Shown: positions 28,764 to 37,005 of the stretch, piece by piece
Layout of the letters: the number at the start of each line of letters is the position of its first letter
Position numbering within the stretch: the first letter of the stretch is position 1
Origin: Streptomyces sp. B21-105
GTDB lineage: Bacteria > Actinomycetota > Actinomycetes > Streptomycetales > Streptomycetaceae
Direction of reading: 5' to 3'
DNA: 64,000 nucleotides
NCBI RefSeq assembly: GCF_036898465.1
Contig: NZ_JARUMJ010000001.1
Span: forward strand, 8,432,001-8,496,000
Translations under genes and position numbers: made by a program
Notes under the pieces: model-generated
Seen by the model: only the letters and a program-made list of their open reading frames with translations
What the model was told of the DNA's origin: nothing
Databases searched by the model: none

Positions 28764-30239
28764 CTACGCCTCCTCGTGCTGCACTGCGACGCCTTCGCCG
28801 CGGTACTCGCTGTAGGTGTACGGGTTGGAGATCATTTCGTCGGTCGGGATCTCCGGCTCGACGGCCTCCCGCCAGGCGTCCTCGCCCATGGTGGTGCGCG
28901 CGTACTCGACGGTCGCGGCGACGGCGGTGCGCGCCCGGTCCAGGTCCACGCCGATCAGCTCGTGGGCGTACTTCACCACGGTTCCGTTGACGAGCACGGT
29001 GTGCACGTCGGCGCGGGTGGCCTGGTACACCACGTGGCCGTAGGGGTGAAGGATCGGGTACATCGCCGCGCTTCTGTCGTTCTTGAGCAGGACGAGGTCC
29101 GCCTTCTTGCCCGGGGTCAACGAGCCGATGCTGTCGGCGAGTCCGAGTACGCCGGCGCCGCCGATCGTGGCCCATTCCACGACGTCCCGCGCCCGCAGCC
29201 GGTGGTGCACCACTGTCTCTCCGGCCGCGTGGGCCTCCATGTGCTCGCGCGTGCGGTCGGCCGAGAGGGTGGCGCGCATGGCGGAGAACAGGTCGCCGCT
29301 GAACCAGACGCTGGTGTCCATCGACAGCGACACGGGGATGCCGTGGCGCCGCAGGCGCCAGGTGGGAGGGTAGCCCTGGCCCGCGTTGTGCTCGCTCTCC
29401 GCCGAGACCGACACCGTGCCGCCGGAGGCGGCGATCCGCTGGTAGGAGTCCTCGCTGAGCGTCGCCGAGTGCACGTAGGTCACGTCGGGCGTCATGAACC
29501 CGTGGTCCCACATGAGTCGGATGCCGTTGTCGTCGGTCGCGCCCCAGACTCCGGCGTGGGTGGTGACCGGCAGGCCGAGCTCACGGGCCGCCTCGAAGGC
29601 CGCCTGTTCGGGGAAGGCCTCGTCACCGGTGACGTCGAAGGCGAGTTGCAGACCGAGCATGTCGTCCCGCGAGGAGAAGTGGCGGTCGACGAAGGACCGG
29701 AACTCCTTCGAGCGGGTCCACTCCCAGGGGGCGCCGAGCAGGTTGCCGTAGGCCAGCACGAACCGGCCCGGGACGGAGCGCAGCGATTCGACGGCCGCGT
29801 CCGCGTGCTCGGATGTCTGCAGGCCGTGCGACCAGTCGACGGTGGTGGTCACACCTGCGTCGAGCGCCTCGATGCCGGACAGCAGGTTGCCGGCGTGGAT
29901 GTCCTCGGGGCGGAAGATCTTGCCCCAGTTGAGGTAGTAGAAGACGAAGTACTGCGAGAGGGTCCAGTCCGCCCCGAGGCCGCGCAGTGCGGTCTGCCAC
30001 ATGTGCCGGTGCGTGTCGACCATGCCGGGCATGAGGATGCCGCCGGCGCAGTCCACCACCACGGCGTCGTCCGGTGCCTGGAGGCCTCTTCCGACCTGTT
30101 CGATCCGTTCGCCGCGGACCAGTACGTCGCCGCCGTCGAGCAGGCCGATCGCGGGGTCCATGGACAGAACGGTCGCGTCGCGGAACAGGACGGGGCGTCC
30201 GGCGGCGAAGTCTTCTCTGCGTGGTTGTTCGATCGTCAT
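28764..30239 (-). CDS. Amidohydrolase-superfamily protein (chlorohydrolase/deaminase type)
   Basis: 491 residues of the subtype III amidohydrolase group that includes AtzA/TrzN-like and cytosine deaminase-like enzymes. Metal ligands are visible as DTHRH near residue 73, THAGVWG and later HSATLSED; the mononuclear-site aspartate is probably in LSMDTSVWFSG. Located inside the dioxygenase/CoA-transferase operon, it could deaminate or hydrolyse a ring or ring-cleavage derivative. The substrate cannot be predicted. Confidence 0.82.
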   Translation of the reverse strand: MTIEQPRREDFAAGRPVLFRDATVLSMDPAIGLLDGGDVLVRGERIEQVGRGLQAPDDAVVVDCAGGILMPGMVDTHRHMWQTALRGLGADWTLSQYFVFYYLNWGKIFRPEDIHAGNLLSGIEALDAGVTTTVDWSHGLQTSEHADAAVESLRSVPGRFVLAYGNLLGAPWEWTRSKEFRSFVDRHFSSRDDMLGLQLAFDVTGDEAFPEQAAFEAARELGLPVTTHAGVWGATDDNGIRLMWDHGFMTPDVTYVHSATLSEDSYQRIAASGGTVSVSAESEHNAGQGYPPTWRLRRHGIPVSLSMDTSVWFSGDLFSAMRATLSADRTREHMEAHAAGETVVHHRLRARDVVEWATIGGAGVLGLADSIGSLTPGKKADLVLLKNDRSAAMYPILHPYGHVVYQATRADVHTVLVNGTVVKYAHELIGVDLDRARTAVAATVEYARTTMGEDAWREAVEPEIPTDEMISNPYTYSEYRGEGVAVQHEEA

Positions 30240-30243
30240 GCGG

Positions 30244-30762
30244 TCACCTCGTTGTGGAGTTCGTGGTCCGGGCCCGCAGTACCCGGGATCGGGCGGTCAG
30301 GGGTACCGCCGCGGTGGCCAGGCCGAGGGCAGGCGCGGCGGATCCCCAGGCTGGGCCGTTGAGTTCGGTCAGCCCGAGCAAGTGGTCGAGTGACCAGGCT
30401 CCGGGGCCGGTGAGAGCGAGGACGGCGGCCACCGCGCCGTACCAGAAGGGGACCTCGCAGCCGCCCTTCTGGGCCCAGAAGCCGTTCGGCGCGGTCGCCG
30501 CGGCCGCGACCGCCATGGTGCCGACGATCACCGCGCAGCCGCCGGGCGTCAGCAGACCGGCCGCGACCGAGGCCGCCCCGGCGAGTTCGGCAAGGCCGGC
30601 GACCAGCACCATCCGGTGGCCGGGTACGAAGCCCCACTTCTCGAAGACGGCGGCGGTCCCGGCGCGCCCCGCGCCGCCGAACCAACCGAACAGTTTCTGG
30701 GTGCCGTGGCCGAACAGCAGCGCGGCGAGCAGCAGTCGCAGCAGGAGCAGCCCGAGATTCAC
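30244..30762 (-). CDS. DoxX-family membrane protein
   Basis: 172 residues with four hydrophobic helices and the DoxX start LLLRLLLAALLFGHGTQKLFG. DoxX proteins are small membrane subunits often linked to quinone or redox enzymes. The start overlaps the dioxygenase stop (ATGA) and the amidohydrolase begins 4 nt after its end, so it is firmly in the operon. Confidence 0.85.
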   Translation of the reverse strand: MNLGLLLLRLLLAALLFGHGTQKLFGWFGGAGRAGTAAVFEKWGFVPGHRMVLVAGLAELAGAASVAAGLLTPGGCAVIVGTMAVAAAATAPNGFWAQKGGCEVPFWYGAVAAVLALTGPGAWSLDHLLGLTELNGPAWGSAAPALGLATAAVPLTARSRVLRARTTNSTTR

Positions 30763-31640
30763 GGCTGCGGCTCGCTCGTCGTCCGGGGCTGCAGCACGAA
30801 ATCGAACTCGGCGCGCAGGTACGGCTCGTCGATGGTGCCGCCGTCGGGGGAGGAGCCGGCCGGTTCCTCGGCGAAGCGCACGATCAGCTCGTCCTTGGTG
30901 CCGAACACGACATCGGTGTCGAGGAATTCGGAGCCCTGCCGGAACAGGTGGGTGATGAGCTTCTCGTGGCCGGGGTGGTCGATCAGGAAGTGGATGTGCG
31001 CGGGACGGAAGTGACTGATGTCGGTCCTGCCGATCAGGTCACCGACCGGACCGTCCATCGGGATCGCGTAGCCGCGTGGTGCGATGGTGCGCACGCAGTA
31101 CGTGCCGTCCGGTCGCGTCCGGTACTGCGCGCGCAGCCGGGCCTCGTCGATCTCCGGCAACTGCGCCTCGTAGGCGCCGTCGGCGTCGGCCTGCCATACG
31201 TCCAGGACGACGTCGGGCAGCGGCGTGCCGTCGAGGTCGAGGACCCGACCCGTGATGAACAGCGGCGTGCCCGGGACGCTGTCCGACATGTCGGCTCCGA
31301 AGCCGGCCGTCGGAGAGCCGTCGATGTGAAAGGGACCGAGCACCGTCGCCGGGGTGGCCTTCGCCGAGAAGCGGTGGTTCAGCTGGACGACGAGCGTGCT
31401 CAGACCGAGGACGTCGGAGGCGAGGATGAACTCCTGGCGTTTGTCGTCACTGATCCGGCCGGTCGCCGTGAGCCACTCGACGGCCGCCGCCCACTCCTCC
31501 TCCGTCAGCCGGACCTCGCGGGCGTACGCGTGAAGGTGCCGCACCAGCCCTGTCATCAGCTCGGCGAGCCGGGGCGAGTGAGAGGTGGCCCACCGCTTCA
31601 CCGCCAGGTCGCTGAGGTTGTCCTCCGTCACGAAGGCCAT
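30759..31640 (-). CDS. Intradiol ring-cleavage dioxygenase (hydroxyquinol 1,2-dioxygenase type)
   Basis: Non-heme Fe(III) enzyme that cleaves a catechol-like ring between the two hydroxyls. 293 residues with an N-terminal linker domain (AFVTEDNLSDLAVKRW) and the catalytic core. Iron ligands: Tyr in GAYEAQ, Tyr in PRGYAIP, and both His in FRPAHIHFLI. The dimer-forming N-terminal domain and GPFHIDGSP favour hydroxyquinol or catechol over protocatechuate. The ATG follows GAGGAG. First gene of a five-gene operon, with a palindromic operator 46 bp upstream. Confidence 0.88.
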   Translation of the reverse strand: MAFVTEDNLSDLAVKRWATSHSPRLAELMTGLVRHLHAYAREVRLTEEEWAAAVEWLTATGRISDDKRQEFILASDVLGLSTLVVQLNHRFSAKATPATVLGPFHIDGSPTAGFGADMSDSVPGTPLFITGRVLDLDGTPLPDVVLDVWQADADGAYEAQLPEIDEARLRAQYRTRPDGTYCVRTIAPRGYAIPMDGPVGDLIGRTDISHFRPAHIHFLIDHPGHEKLITHLFRQGSEFLDTDVVFGTKDELIVRFAEEPAGSSPDGGTIDEPYLRAEFDFVLQPRTTSEPQP

Positions 31641-31685
31641 GGAATGCTCCTCGATTCGTTCCGGGCTCGACCCTGCGCGGACGAT

Positions 31686-31702
31686 TGTCCGTACAGCGGA
31701 CA
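31686..31702. promoter_or_regulatory. Palindromic operator TGTCCG-N5-CGGACA upstream of the dioxygenase operon
   Basis: Perfect inverted repeat with a 5-nt spacer, 46 bp before the dioxygenase start. The identical arms and spacing occur once more in the window, upstream of the IclR regulator gene (49696-49712). A partial copy, with only one TGTCCG arm, lies at 31785-31800. Confidence 0.65.
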
Positions 31703-31854
31703 CAGTGACGCATGATTGACTCGTAAACAAGCCCTTGGGTGGCTGCATGCCGAGCTTTAAGGGCATGGCCGCGATCGGACGTATGTCCGCTGTCGAGAAC
31801 GGGTGCCCGTCACCGGGCGGGTGACGGGCCACAGGGCCGCGATGACCGGAGGGG

Positions 31855-32844
31855 TCAGAACATCGTGTTGTCGTTGGCGGAGGCGGCCGGGACGTCCTGT
31901 ACGGCGTCCCAGTGCTCGACGATCTTGAGCTTGCCGTTCTTCTGCTTCTCGACCCGGAAGATGTCCACGACGGACTGCCCACGGTCCTCGGGGCTGAGAC
32001 GGTAGTGGGCGTGGATGGCGACGTAGTCCCGGTCGGCGATGACACGCTTGCGTTCCACGATCAGGTTCGGGAACTGGCGGAAGAAGTCGGTGAACTGCTC
32101 ACGCAGGCCGGCCGAGCCGTTGGGGATGGTCGGGTTGTGCTGGTAGTACTCCGGTGCGAGGTACTTGACGGCGTCGGGGTTCTTTTCGACGAGGAGGGTG
32201 TCGAAGTAGCTGGTGGCGATCTTCTCGCTGAGGGATGTGCTCCAGCGGGGGCCGCTGGGCTGGTTCGTGTGCGGGTTGCTGACCGTGCCGAACATGTCGT
32301 TTCCGTTGACGGTGGTCGCCGGCACGTCCTGGACCGTGTCCCAGTGCTCGGCGATCATGCCGCTCTTGGGGTCGAAGCGGAAGATGTCGACCACGGCCGT
32401 GCCACGGGTGCCGGGCTCGTAGACGGGGTTGGAGTGCACCAGGACCAGGTTGCCCTGGGCGAGGACCCGCTTCACGTTGTACTGGTGGTCCGGGAAGCGC
32501 GCGGTCCAGTCGCGGATGAAGTTCTTGATCGCTTCCCGGCCGTTGGGCGCGGCGGGGTTGTGCTGGATGTAGTCCTCGCTGATGTACCGGTCGGCGACCG
32601 AGAGGTTGCCCTCCTCGAAGAGCTGGGTGAGGACGTGGACGGCGACGCGCTTGTTGCGCTCCTGCGTGGCGGGGCTCGTGTGCGGGGCGTCGAGGCCGAG
32701 GGTCGGTCCGCTGCGGGACGGGGCGGAGGCGGTGGCGGCAGGTGCGAAGCCGGCCACGACTCCGACGGTCGCCGCGGCCAGGAGGGCGGCTATGGCCTTA
32801 CGGGTCGTCCGGGTGGTGCTGTTCGACCGGGTGGTCCTGTACAT
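31855..32844 (-). CDS. Secreted protein with two SnoaL-like (NTF2-fold) domains
   Basis: 329 residues. The signal peptide spans residues 1-40 (KAIAALLAAATVGVVAGF). Two homologous SnoaL-like polyketide-cyclase-type domains follow, at about 60-190 and 200-329. Each carries ...YxQHNPxxPNG... and ends in EHWDxVQDVP (IAEHWDTVQDVP and IVEHWDAVQDVP). Single-domain relatives occur widely as predicted secreted proteins without assigned activity. The gene stands alone with its own ribosome site (GGAGATC). Confidence 0.8.
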   Translation of the reverse strand: MYRTTRSNSTTRTTRKAIAALLAAATVGVVAGFAPAATASAPSRSGPTLGLDAPHTSPATQERNKRVAVHVLTQLFEEGNLSVADRYISEDYIQHNPAAPNGREAIKNFIRDWTARFPDHQYNVKRVLAQGNLVLVHSNPVYEPGTRGTAVVDIFRFDPKSGMIAEHWDTVQDVPATTVNGNDMFGTVSNPHTNQPSGPRWSTSLSEKIATSYFDTLLVEKNPDAVKYLAPEYYQHNPTIPNGSAGLREQFTDFFRQFPNLIVERKRVIADRDYVAIHAHYRLSPEDRGQSVVDIFRVEKQKNGKLKIVEHWDAVQDVPAASANDNTMF

Positions 32845-32955
32845 GGGGGGATCTCCGATGCGTTGCGGACGGTGGTGAAGCGCGTCGTGGGTGTCTGGTG
32901 AGGGATCGCGGGCTCGAGTGAGGGGACTCGTGTGACCCTCTGGCCCCGTATGGGT

Positions 32956-33672
32956 TCAGGCGCGGTCGAAGGTGAGGAGGAACTCGATGACTCCCTCGTC
33001 CTCCACCGCGATCCCGCCGAAGTCGGGCGCCTCGACGCCGTAGTCGGCGAAGGTGACCGGGATGGAGCCGTTGACCCGGAAGCCGTCGGCGGTGCGCTGG
33101 GCGTCGAGCTCGAAGGAGACGGAGTTGGTCTCACCGTGGACGGTCAGCTCGCCCGTGGCCTTGGCGCTGACCTGCTTGCCCACCTCCGGCGTCGAGCCGA
33201 AGTCAACGGGCGCGGTGAGCTCGAAGGTGGCCTCCGGGTACTGCTCGGTGTTCATGACCTGGCCGCGGAACTGGCCGTCGCGCTGGTCGGAGTCGCTCTT
33301 CACCGAGGTCAGGTCGACGGTGAAGGATCCGCTGACGGCCCGGTCGCCCTCGATCTTCAGCTCGCCGGTGACCTTCTCGGTGCGGCCCACCGCCGTGACG
33401 TTCTGGCCGAAGAGGACCTCGTCGACCCGGTAGCCGGCCTGCGAACCACTCGCCACCCGCCAGGCGCCCTCGACGCCCTTCTGTCCGGTCTGCTCACCGG
33501 AGGAGCTGTCGGACGAGTCCGAGCCCGGCGCGTTGTCGAGCGAGAGGGCGGCCGGTGGCTCGTCCTGGACGTAGTTGATGTAGATGTAGGGCCCTGCCGT
33601 GGCCAGGACGGCGATGGTGGCTGCGCCGGCGACGAGCCAGCGCTTCCAGTGCTTGCGGATGCTGCCTGCCAT
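32956..33672 (-). CDS. YceI-family protein with N-terminal membrane anchor
   Basis: 238 residues. One transmembrane helix (WLVAGAATIAVLATAGPYIY) is followed by a Ser/Asp-rich linker (GSDSSDSSSGEQ) and a YceI lipocalin-like beta-barrel (YRVDEVLFGQNVTAVGRTEK, PEATFELT, VSFELDAQRT). YceI proteins bind polyisoprenoid or amphiphilic molecules. The promoter has overlapping palindromes of the kind bound by MarR regulators. Confidence 0.88.
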   Translation of the reverse strand: MAGSIRKHWKRWLVAGAATIAVLATAGPYIYINYVQDEPPAALSLDNAPGSDSSDSSSGEQTGQKGVEGAWRVASGSQAGYRVDEVLFGQNVTAVGRTEKVTGELKIEGDRAVSGSFTVDLTSVKSDSDQRDGQFRGQVMNTEQYPEATFELTAPVDFGSTPEVGKQVSAKATGELTVHGETNSVSFELDAQRTADGFRVNGSIPVTFADYGVEAPDFGGIAVEDEGVIEFLLTFDRA

Positions 33673-33695
33673 GGTCGTCTCCCTAAAGGTTTCGT

Positions 33696-33721
33696 ATTTC
33701 AACTGAAATTTCAAGTACTTG
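33696..33721. promoter_or_regulatory. Overlapping palindromes upstream of the YceI gene
   Basis: ATTTCAACTGAAAT (33696-33709), TGAAATTTCA (33704-33713) and CAAGTACTTG (33712-33721) are all perfect palindromes within 26 bp, 24 bp ahead of the start. The TTCAA/TTGAA half-sites resemble MarR-family operators. No MarR gene is in the window. Confidence 0.55.
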
Positions 33722-33797
33722 GTCGCAGGTCGCCCTGAAGCGGAACGGGGCGCTGCGGGGGTGCGCAGTTCCGCCGTGGGCGGCGAGCGGCGGAAGG

Positions 33798-34763
33798 TCA
33801 GTCCAGGAGCTGCTCGGAGACCTGCCAGAGTCGCTCGGCCGCCTCCGGATCCAGGGCGTACTCGGCGACCCCGGTGTCGGTGCCCGGCTGGTGCGGTGGG
33901 GCCTCGTTGCAGTCCTCGAAGTACCGGCCGCTGATGCCGTCGAGCAAGGGTGAGGCGGCCAGCAGGACGGAGGTCGCAGCGCCCTGTTCGACCGATTTGA
34001 AAGCCATCTCGGGCAGGGGCGTTCCCTCGCCGAGGACGGCTTGCAGGTGGGTCATGAACAGGCCCATCTGCGCTTCGTCCATGTGGCGTCCCAGGTTGGT
34101 CTGGATCCCGCCGGGCATCAGCGCGTTGGCCGTGATCCCGTCGTCGGCCCATCGCCGGCCGGCCTCGACCGCGAACAGCACGTTGGCCGTCTTGGACTGC
34201 CCGTACGCCAGCCACGGGTCGTAGGGTCGCTCGGTGAAGTGGAGGTCGTCGAAGACGACGGGCGAGAAAAGGTGCCCGCTGGAGCTCACGGAGACCACGC
34301 GGGCGCCGCCGGCCTCGGCGAGCGGGCCGTGCAGTTGGGTCGTCAGGGCGAAGTGCCCCAGGTGGTTGGTGGCGAACTGCAGGTCCCAGCCCTGGGGTGT
34401 GCGGCTCTCGGGGGCCGCCATGACCCCGGCGTTGTTGACGAGGATGTGCAGTGGACCCTGCCACGCGGCCGTGAAGGCGCGGACGGATGCCGGATCGGTC
34501 AGCTCCAGCGCGGCGACCCGTACGTTTTCGTTGCCGGTGGCGGTTCGGACGGCCTCGGCGGTGCGGTGGCCGGCCTCGGTGTCCCGTACGGCGAGCGTGA
34601 CCTCCGCGCCGGCGCCGGCGAGCGCCCGGGCGGTCTCCACGCCGATGCCGGACGCGGCCCCGGTGACGACGGTGCGGCGGCCCGTGAGATCGATGCCCGC
34701 GATGACCTCGGAAGCCGTGGACCGGCTGGTGAACGCAGTGGTGATGCCTGTCCTTGTGGCCAT
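33798..34763 (-). CDS. Short-chain dehydrogenase/reductase (321 aa)
   Basis: Classical-to-extended SDR similar to light-dependent-protochlorophyllide-reductase/retinol-dehydrogenase types. Cofactor motif TGAASGIGVE, NNAGVMAAP and the catalytic YGQSKTAN. Divergent from the TetR gene across 97 bp that contain two operator copies, so it is probably the TetR target. Substrate unknown. Confidence 0.88.
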   Translation of the reverse strand: MATRTGITTAFTSRSTASEVIAGIDLTGRRTVVTGAASGIGVETARALAGAGAEVTLAVRDTEAGHRTAEAVRTATGNENVRVAALELTDPASVRAFTAAWQGPLHILVNNAGVMAAPESRTPQGWDLQFATNHLGHFALTTQLHGPLAEAGGARVVSVSSSGHLFSPVVFDDLHFTERPYDPWLAYGQSKTANVLFAVEAGRRWADDGITANALMPGGIQTNLGRHMDEAQMGLFMTHLQAVLGEGTPLPEMAFKSVEQGAATSVLLAASPLLDGISGRYFEDCNEAPPHQPGTDTGVAEYALDPEAAERLWQVSEQLLD

Positions 34764-34792
34764 GCTCGCAATGCTCCCTGCTACGCTCGAAG

Positions 34793-34806
34793 CGGAGGTT
34801 CCTCCG
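34793..34806. promoter_or_regulatory. TetR operator copy 1
   Basis: CGGAGGTTCCTCCG, a perfect 14-bp palindrome in the divergent SDR/TetR promoter region. Confidence 0.7.
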
Positions 34807-34823
34807 GTTGCTTGGAATTTAAG

Positions 34824-34837
34824 CGGAGGACCCTCCG
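34824..34837. promoter_or_regulatory. TetR operator copy 2
   Basis: CGGAGGACCCTCCG, the same sequence as copy 1 with a changed centre and preceded by the same AG. It starts 31 bp after copy 1, three helical turns, placing both on one face of the DNA. Confidence 0.7.
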
Positions 34838-34860
34838 ATTGTCCAGAAGGAAGGAAAGCT

Positions 34861-35436
34861 GTGACCGCCACCACACGCGGGCTGCGTGCCGACGCGAGAC
34901 GCAACCGGGAGCGCCTGCTCGAAGCCGCGGGGCGCGCGTTCTCCGAGGTCGGCACGGACGCGTCCCTCGAGGCCATCGCCAAGGACGCCGGCGTGGGCAT
35001 CGGAACGCTCTACCGGCACTTCCCCACCCGCGAAGCCCTGCTCGAGGCCGCCTACCGCAACGAACTCGCCCGGGTCTGCGACAGCGCCACGGAACTGCTC
35101 GCACAGCTCCCGCCCGACCAGGCCATGCGGCAGTGGATGGACCTGTTCATCGACTACCTGGCCACCAAGCAGGGCATGGCGGACGCGCTCAAGGCCGTCA
35201 TCGCCTCCGGCGACGAGGATCCGTTCGCCGAGAGTCTGGACCGGATCAGCACCGCCATCAGCACCCTGCTGCACGCCGGGGCCGAAGTGGGAGTTCTGCG
35301 CTCGGACGTGGACCCCCTGGACGTCGGCTTCAGCCTCGGCGGTGTTCTGCTGATCACCAGCGACAAAGGGCTGCGCGACCGCGCGGGCCGCATGCTCGAC
35401 CTCCTGCTCGACGGCCTCCGCTACCGCTCCGGCTGA
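34861..35436 (+). CDS. TetR-family repressor
   Basis: 191 residues with an N-terminal HTH (RRNRERLLEAAGRAFSEVG, AGVGIGTLYRHFPTREAL) and a helical ligand domain (TetR_C, SDKGLRDRAGRMLDLLLDGL). The GTG follows GGAAGGAAAG. Two palindromic operators in the promoter suggest autoregulation and control of the divergent SDR gene. Confidence 0.9.
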   Translation: MTATTRGLRADARRNRERLLEAAGRAFSEVGTDASLEAIAKDAGVGIGTLYRHFPTREALLEAAYRNELARVCDSATELLAQLPPDQAMRQWMDLFIDYLATKQGMADALKAVIASGDEDPFAESLDRISTAISTLLHAGAEVGVLRSDVDPLDVGFSLGGVLLITSDKGLRDRAGRMLDLLLDGLRYRSG

Positions 35437-35775
35437 CGCGCCCCGATGCGAGAAGGGTGTCCAGGGACGGGCCTCGCCGCGCGGCACACCCGTGCCAGGA
35501 GCGACAGGGCCGTCGGGCTCCGTTCGGTCGCGAGACACCGAGCGGCTGGGCGTACACAGCAAGCACCGCGAGATCGCCTCCATGGATTCGGGGGCGGTCG
35601 CGGATCGTCGTGAGCCGCGCCCGTCATCCACGGGGCCGTCGTCGCCACGCGGGTCGGGGCTCCGAGCCGCGGATCGAGCGTCATGTCGATCGCGCCGGGC
35701 GAAGCCCCGAGGCGTCGATCCGGTGCCCTGTCGCTCCCGCGTCACGGGCGTCGGCGGGTCAGGGCTGACGGAGAA
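35437..35775. other. 339-bp stretch without a recognisable gene
   Basis: It lies between the convergent tetR and ligB genes. Several short frames are open on both strands because of GC content, but none has a ribosome site or a familiar motif. It may contain decayed sequence; I saw no clear terminator. Confidence 0.4.
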
Positions 35776-36624
35776 TCACCGGCCCAGGTTCTCGAACAGC
35801 ACCATGCCGGCCGCCGTGTTGGACGCGGGTACGTGGTAGGTCTCGTGCACGCGCCGGATCCGTGGCCCCAACGCACCGCGCATGATCAGCCACATGATGA
35901 GTTCGATGCCCTCGGAGCCGGCCTCGCGGATGTACTCCTCGCGGGTCAGCGCGGCCAGCTTCTCCGGCTCGTGCTCGATCGCGTCCAGGAACATTCGGTC
36001 GAAGTCCTGGTTGATCAGTCCCGCGCGGGCGCCCGCGAGTTGGTGGGACATGCCGCCCGTACCGAAGACGGCGACCTTGAGGTCCTCGGGGAAGGACCGG
36101 ATCGCGTCGCCGAGCGCGCGGCCGAGGGCCAGGCACCGTGCGGCGGTCGGCTGCGGGTACTGGATGACGTTCACCAGGAGGGGCACCACCGCGCAGGGCC
36201 AGCGTTCGCCGGGATCGGGGCAGTACACCGACAGGGGAACGGTCAGGCCGTGGTCGACGTCGAGTTCCTGATAGACGGTGAGGTCGAAGGAGGCGTCGAT
36301 CAGGCTGTTGACGAGGTGGTCGGAGAACTCGGGAGCGCCTGTGACCGCGGGCACCGGGCGGCTGCCCCATCCCTCGTCGGCCACCCGGTACGACTCCGCC
36401 GTACCGAGCGCGAAGGTCGGCGTGACGCTCAGGTCCACGGCGTTGGCGTGGTCGTTGTAGACGATGACCGCGATGTCGGGCGTATGCCGGGCCATCCACT
36501 CCCTGGCCGGCGTGTATCCGTCGAACAGCGGCTTCCAGTAGGGGTCCTCGGTCTTCCCGCGGTCCATGGCCGCACCGATCGACGGCACGTGCGATGTGGC
36601 CAGACCCCATGTCACCTCAGCCAA
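35776..36624 (-). CDS. ligB: Protocatechuate 4,5-dioxygenase-type extradiol dioxygenase, beta subunit
   Basis: Catalytic subunit of a class III (LigAB) ring-cleaving enzyme. 282 residues. The Fe(II) ligands of the family are in place: His12 (ATSHVP), His59 (YNDHAN) and Glu241 (EGIELIMW), with catalytic base His194 (GGMSHQL). It would open protocatechuate or a related gallate between C4 and C5. Overlaps the alpha subunit gene by 8 nt; last gene of a nine-gene operon. Confidence 0.92.
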   Translation of the reverse strand: MAEVTWGLATSHVPSIGAAMDRGKTEDPYWKPLFDGYTPAREWMARHTPDIAVIVYNDHANAVDLSVTPTFALGTAESYRVADEGWGSRPVPAVTGAPEFSDHLVNSLIDASFDLTVYQELDVDHGLTVPLSVYCPDPGERWPCAVVPLLVNVIQYPQPTAARCLALGRALGDAIRSFPEDLKVAVFGTGGMSHQLAGARAGLINQDFDRMFLDAIEHEPEKLAALTREEYIREAGSEGIELIMWLIMRGALGPRIRRVHETYHVPASNTAAGMVLFENLGR

Positions 36625-36973
36625 AGCTCCGCCCTCCCGCTTTCAGCGCCTGCGCGAACTCCTCGGTGGTCATGCCGGTGAACACGCCGCCGAGGTACTG
36701 CATGGATCTCTGGTCGACCATGGCGAGCTTGAAGACGTAGAAGATGGAGCCGCCCAGCTCCATCATCCGGTTCCAGTCCCGTCGCAGGACGGCGTCCCGC
36801 TGCTGGACCGTGAGTCCGTACGTCTCGCAGTACGCCGCTTCGTCGGCTTTGAACTTCTCCCGGCTCTCGGCCTCCTTGAGGGAACCGCAGAGCCGGTTCA
36901 GGGCCCGGGCGCGTCGGCTTTCCGAGGCGTCGAAGACGTAGGTGCCCGGGACCCGGGGTGTGATGCCGTTCAA
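36617..36973 (-). CDS. ligA: Protocatechuate 4,5-dioxygenase-type extradiol dioxygenase, alpha subunit
   Basis: 118-residue helical small subunit that caps the LigB active site. Family features include the segment RDWNRMMELGGSIFYVFKLA and GGVFTGMTTEEFAQ. Start 32 bp after the SDR stop. Separate alpha and beta genes are as in the protocatechuate enzyme rather than single-chain gallate dioxygenases. Confidence 0.9.
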   Translation of the reverse strand: MNGITPRVPGTYVFDASESRRARALNRLCGSLKEAESREKFKADEAAYCETYGLTVQQRDAVLRRDWNRMMELGGSIFYVFKLAMVDQRSMQYLGGVFTGMTTEEFAQALKAGGRSFG

Positions 36974-37005
36974 TTCGTTCCTCTCCTCTCCCGTGGTGTC
37001 GCCGG

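Noticed and set aside
35421..35684. Short minus-strand frame in the 339-bp gap after tetR
   Set aside because: No ribosome site, Arg/Pro-rich composition and no familiar motif; it overlaps equally open frames on the other strand.
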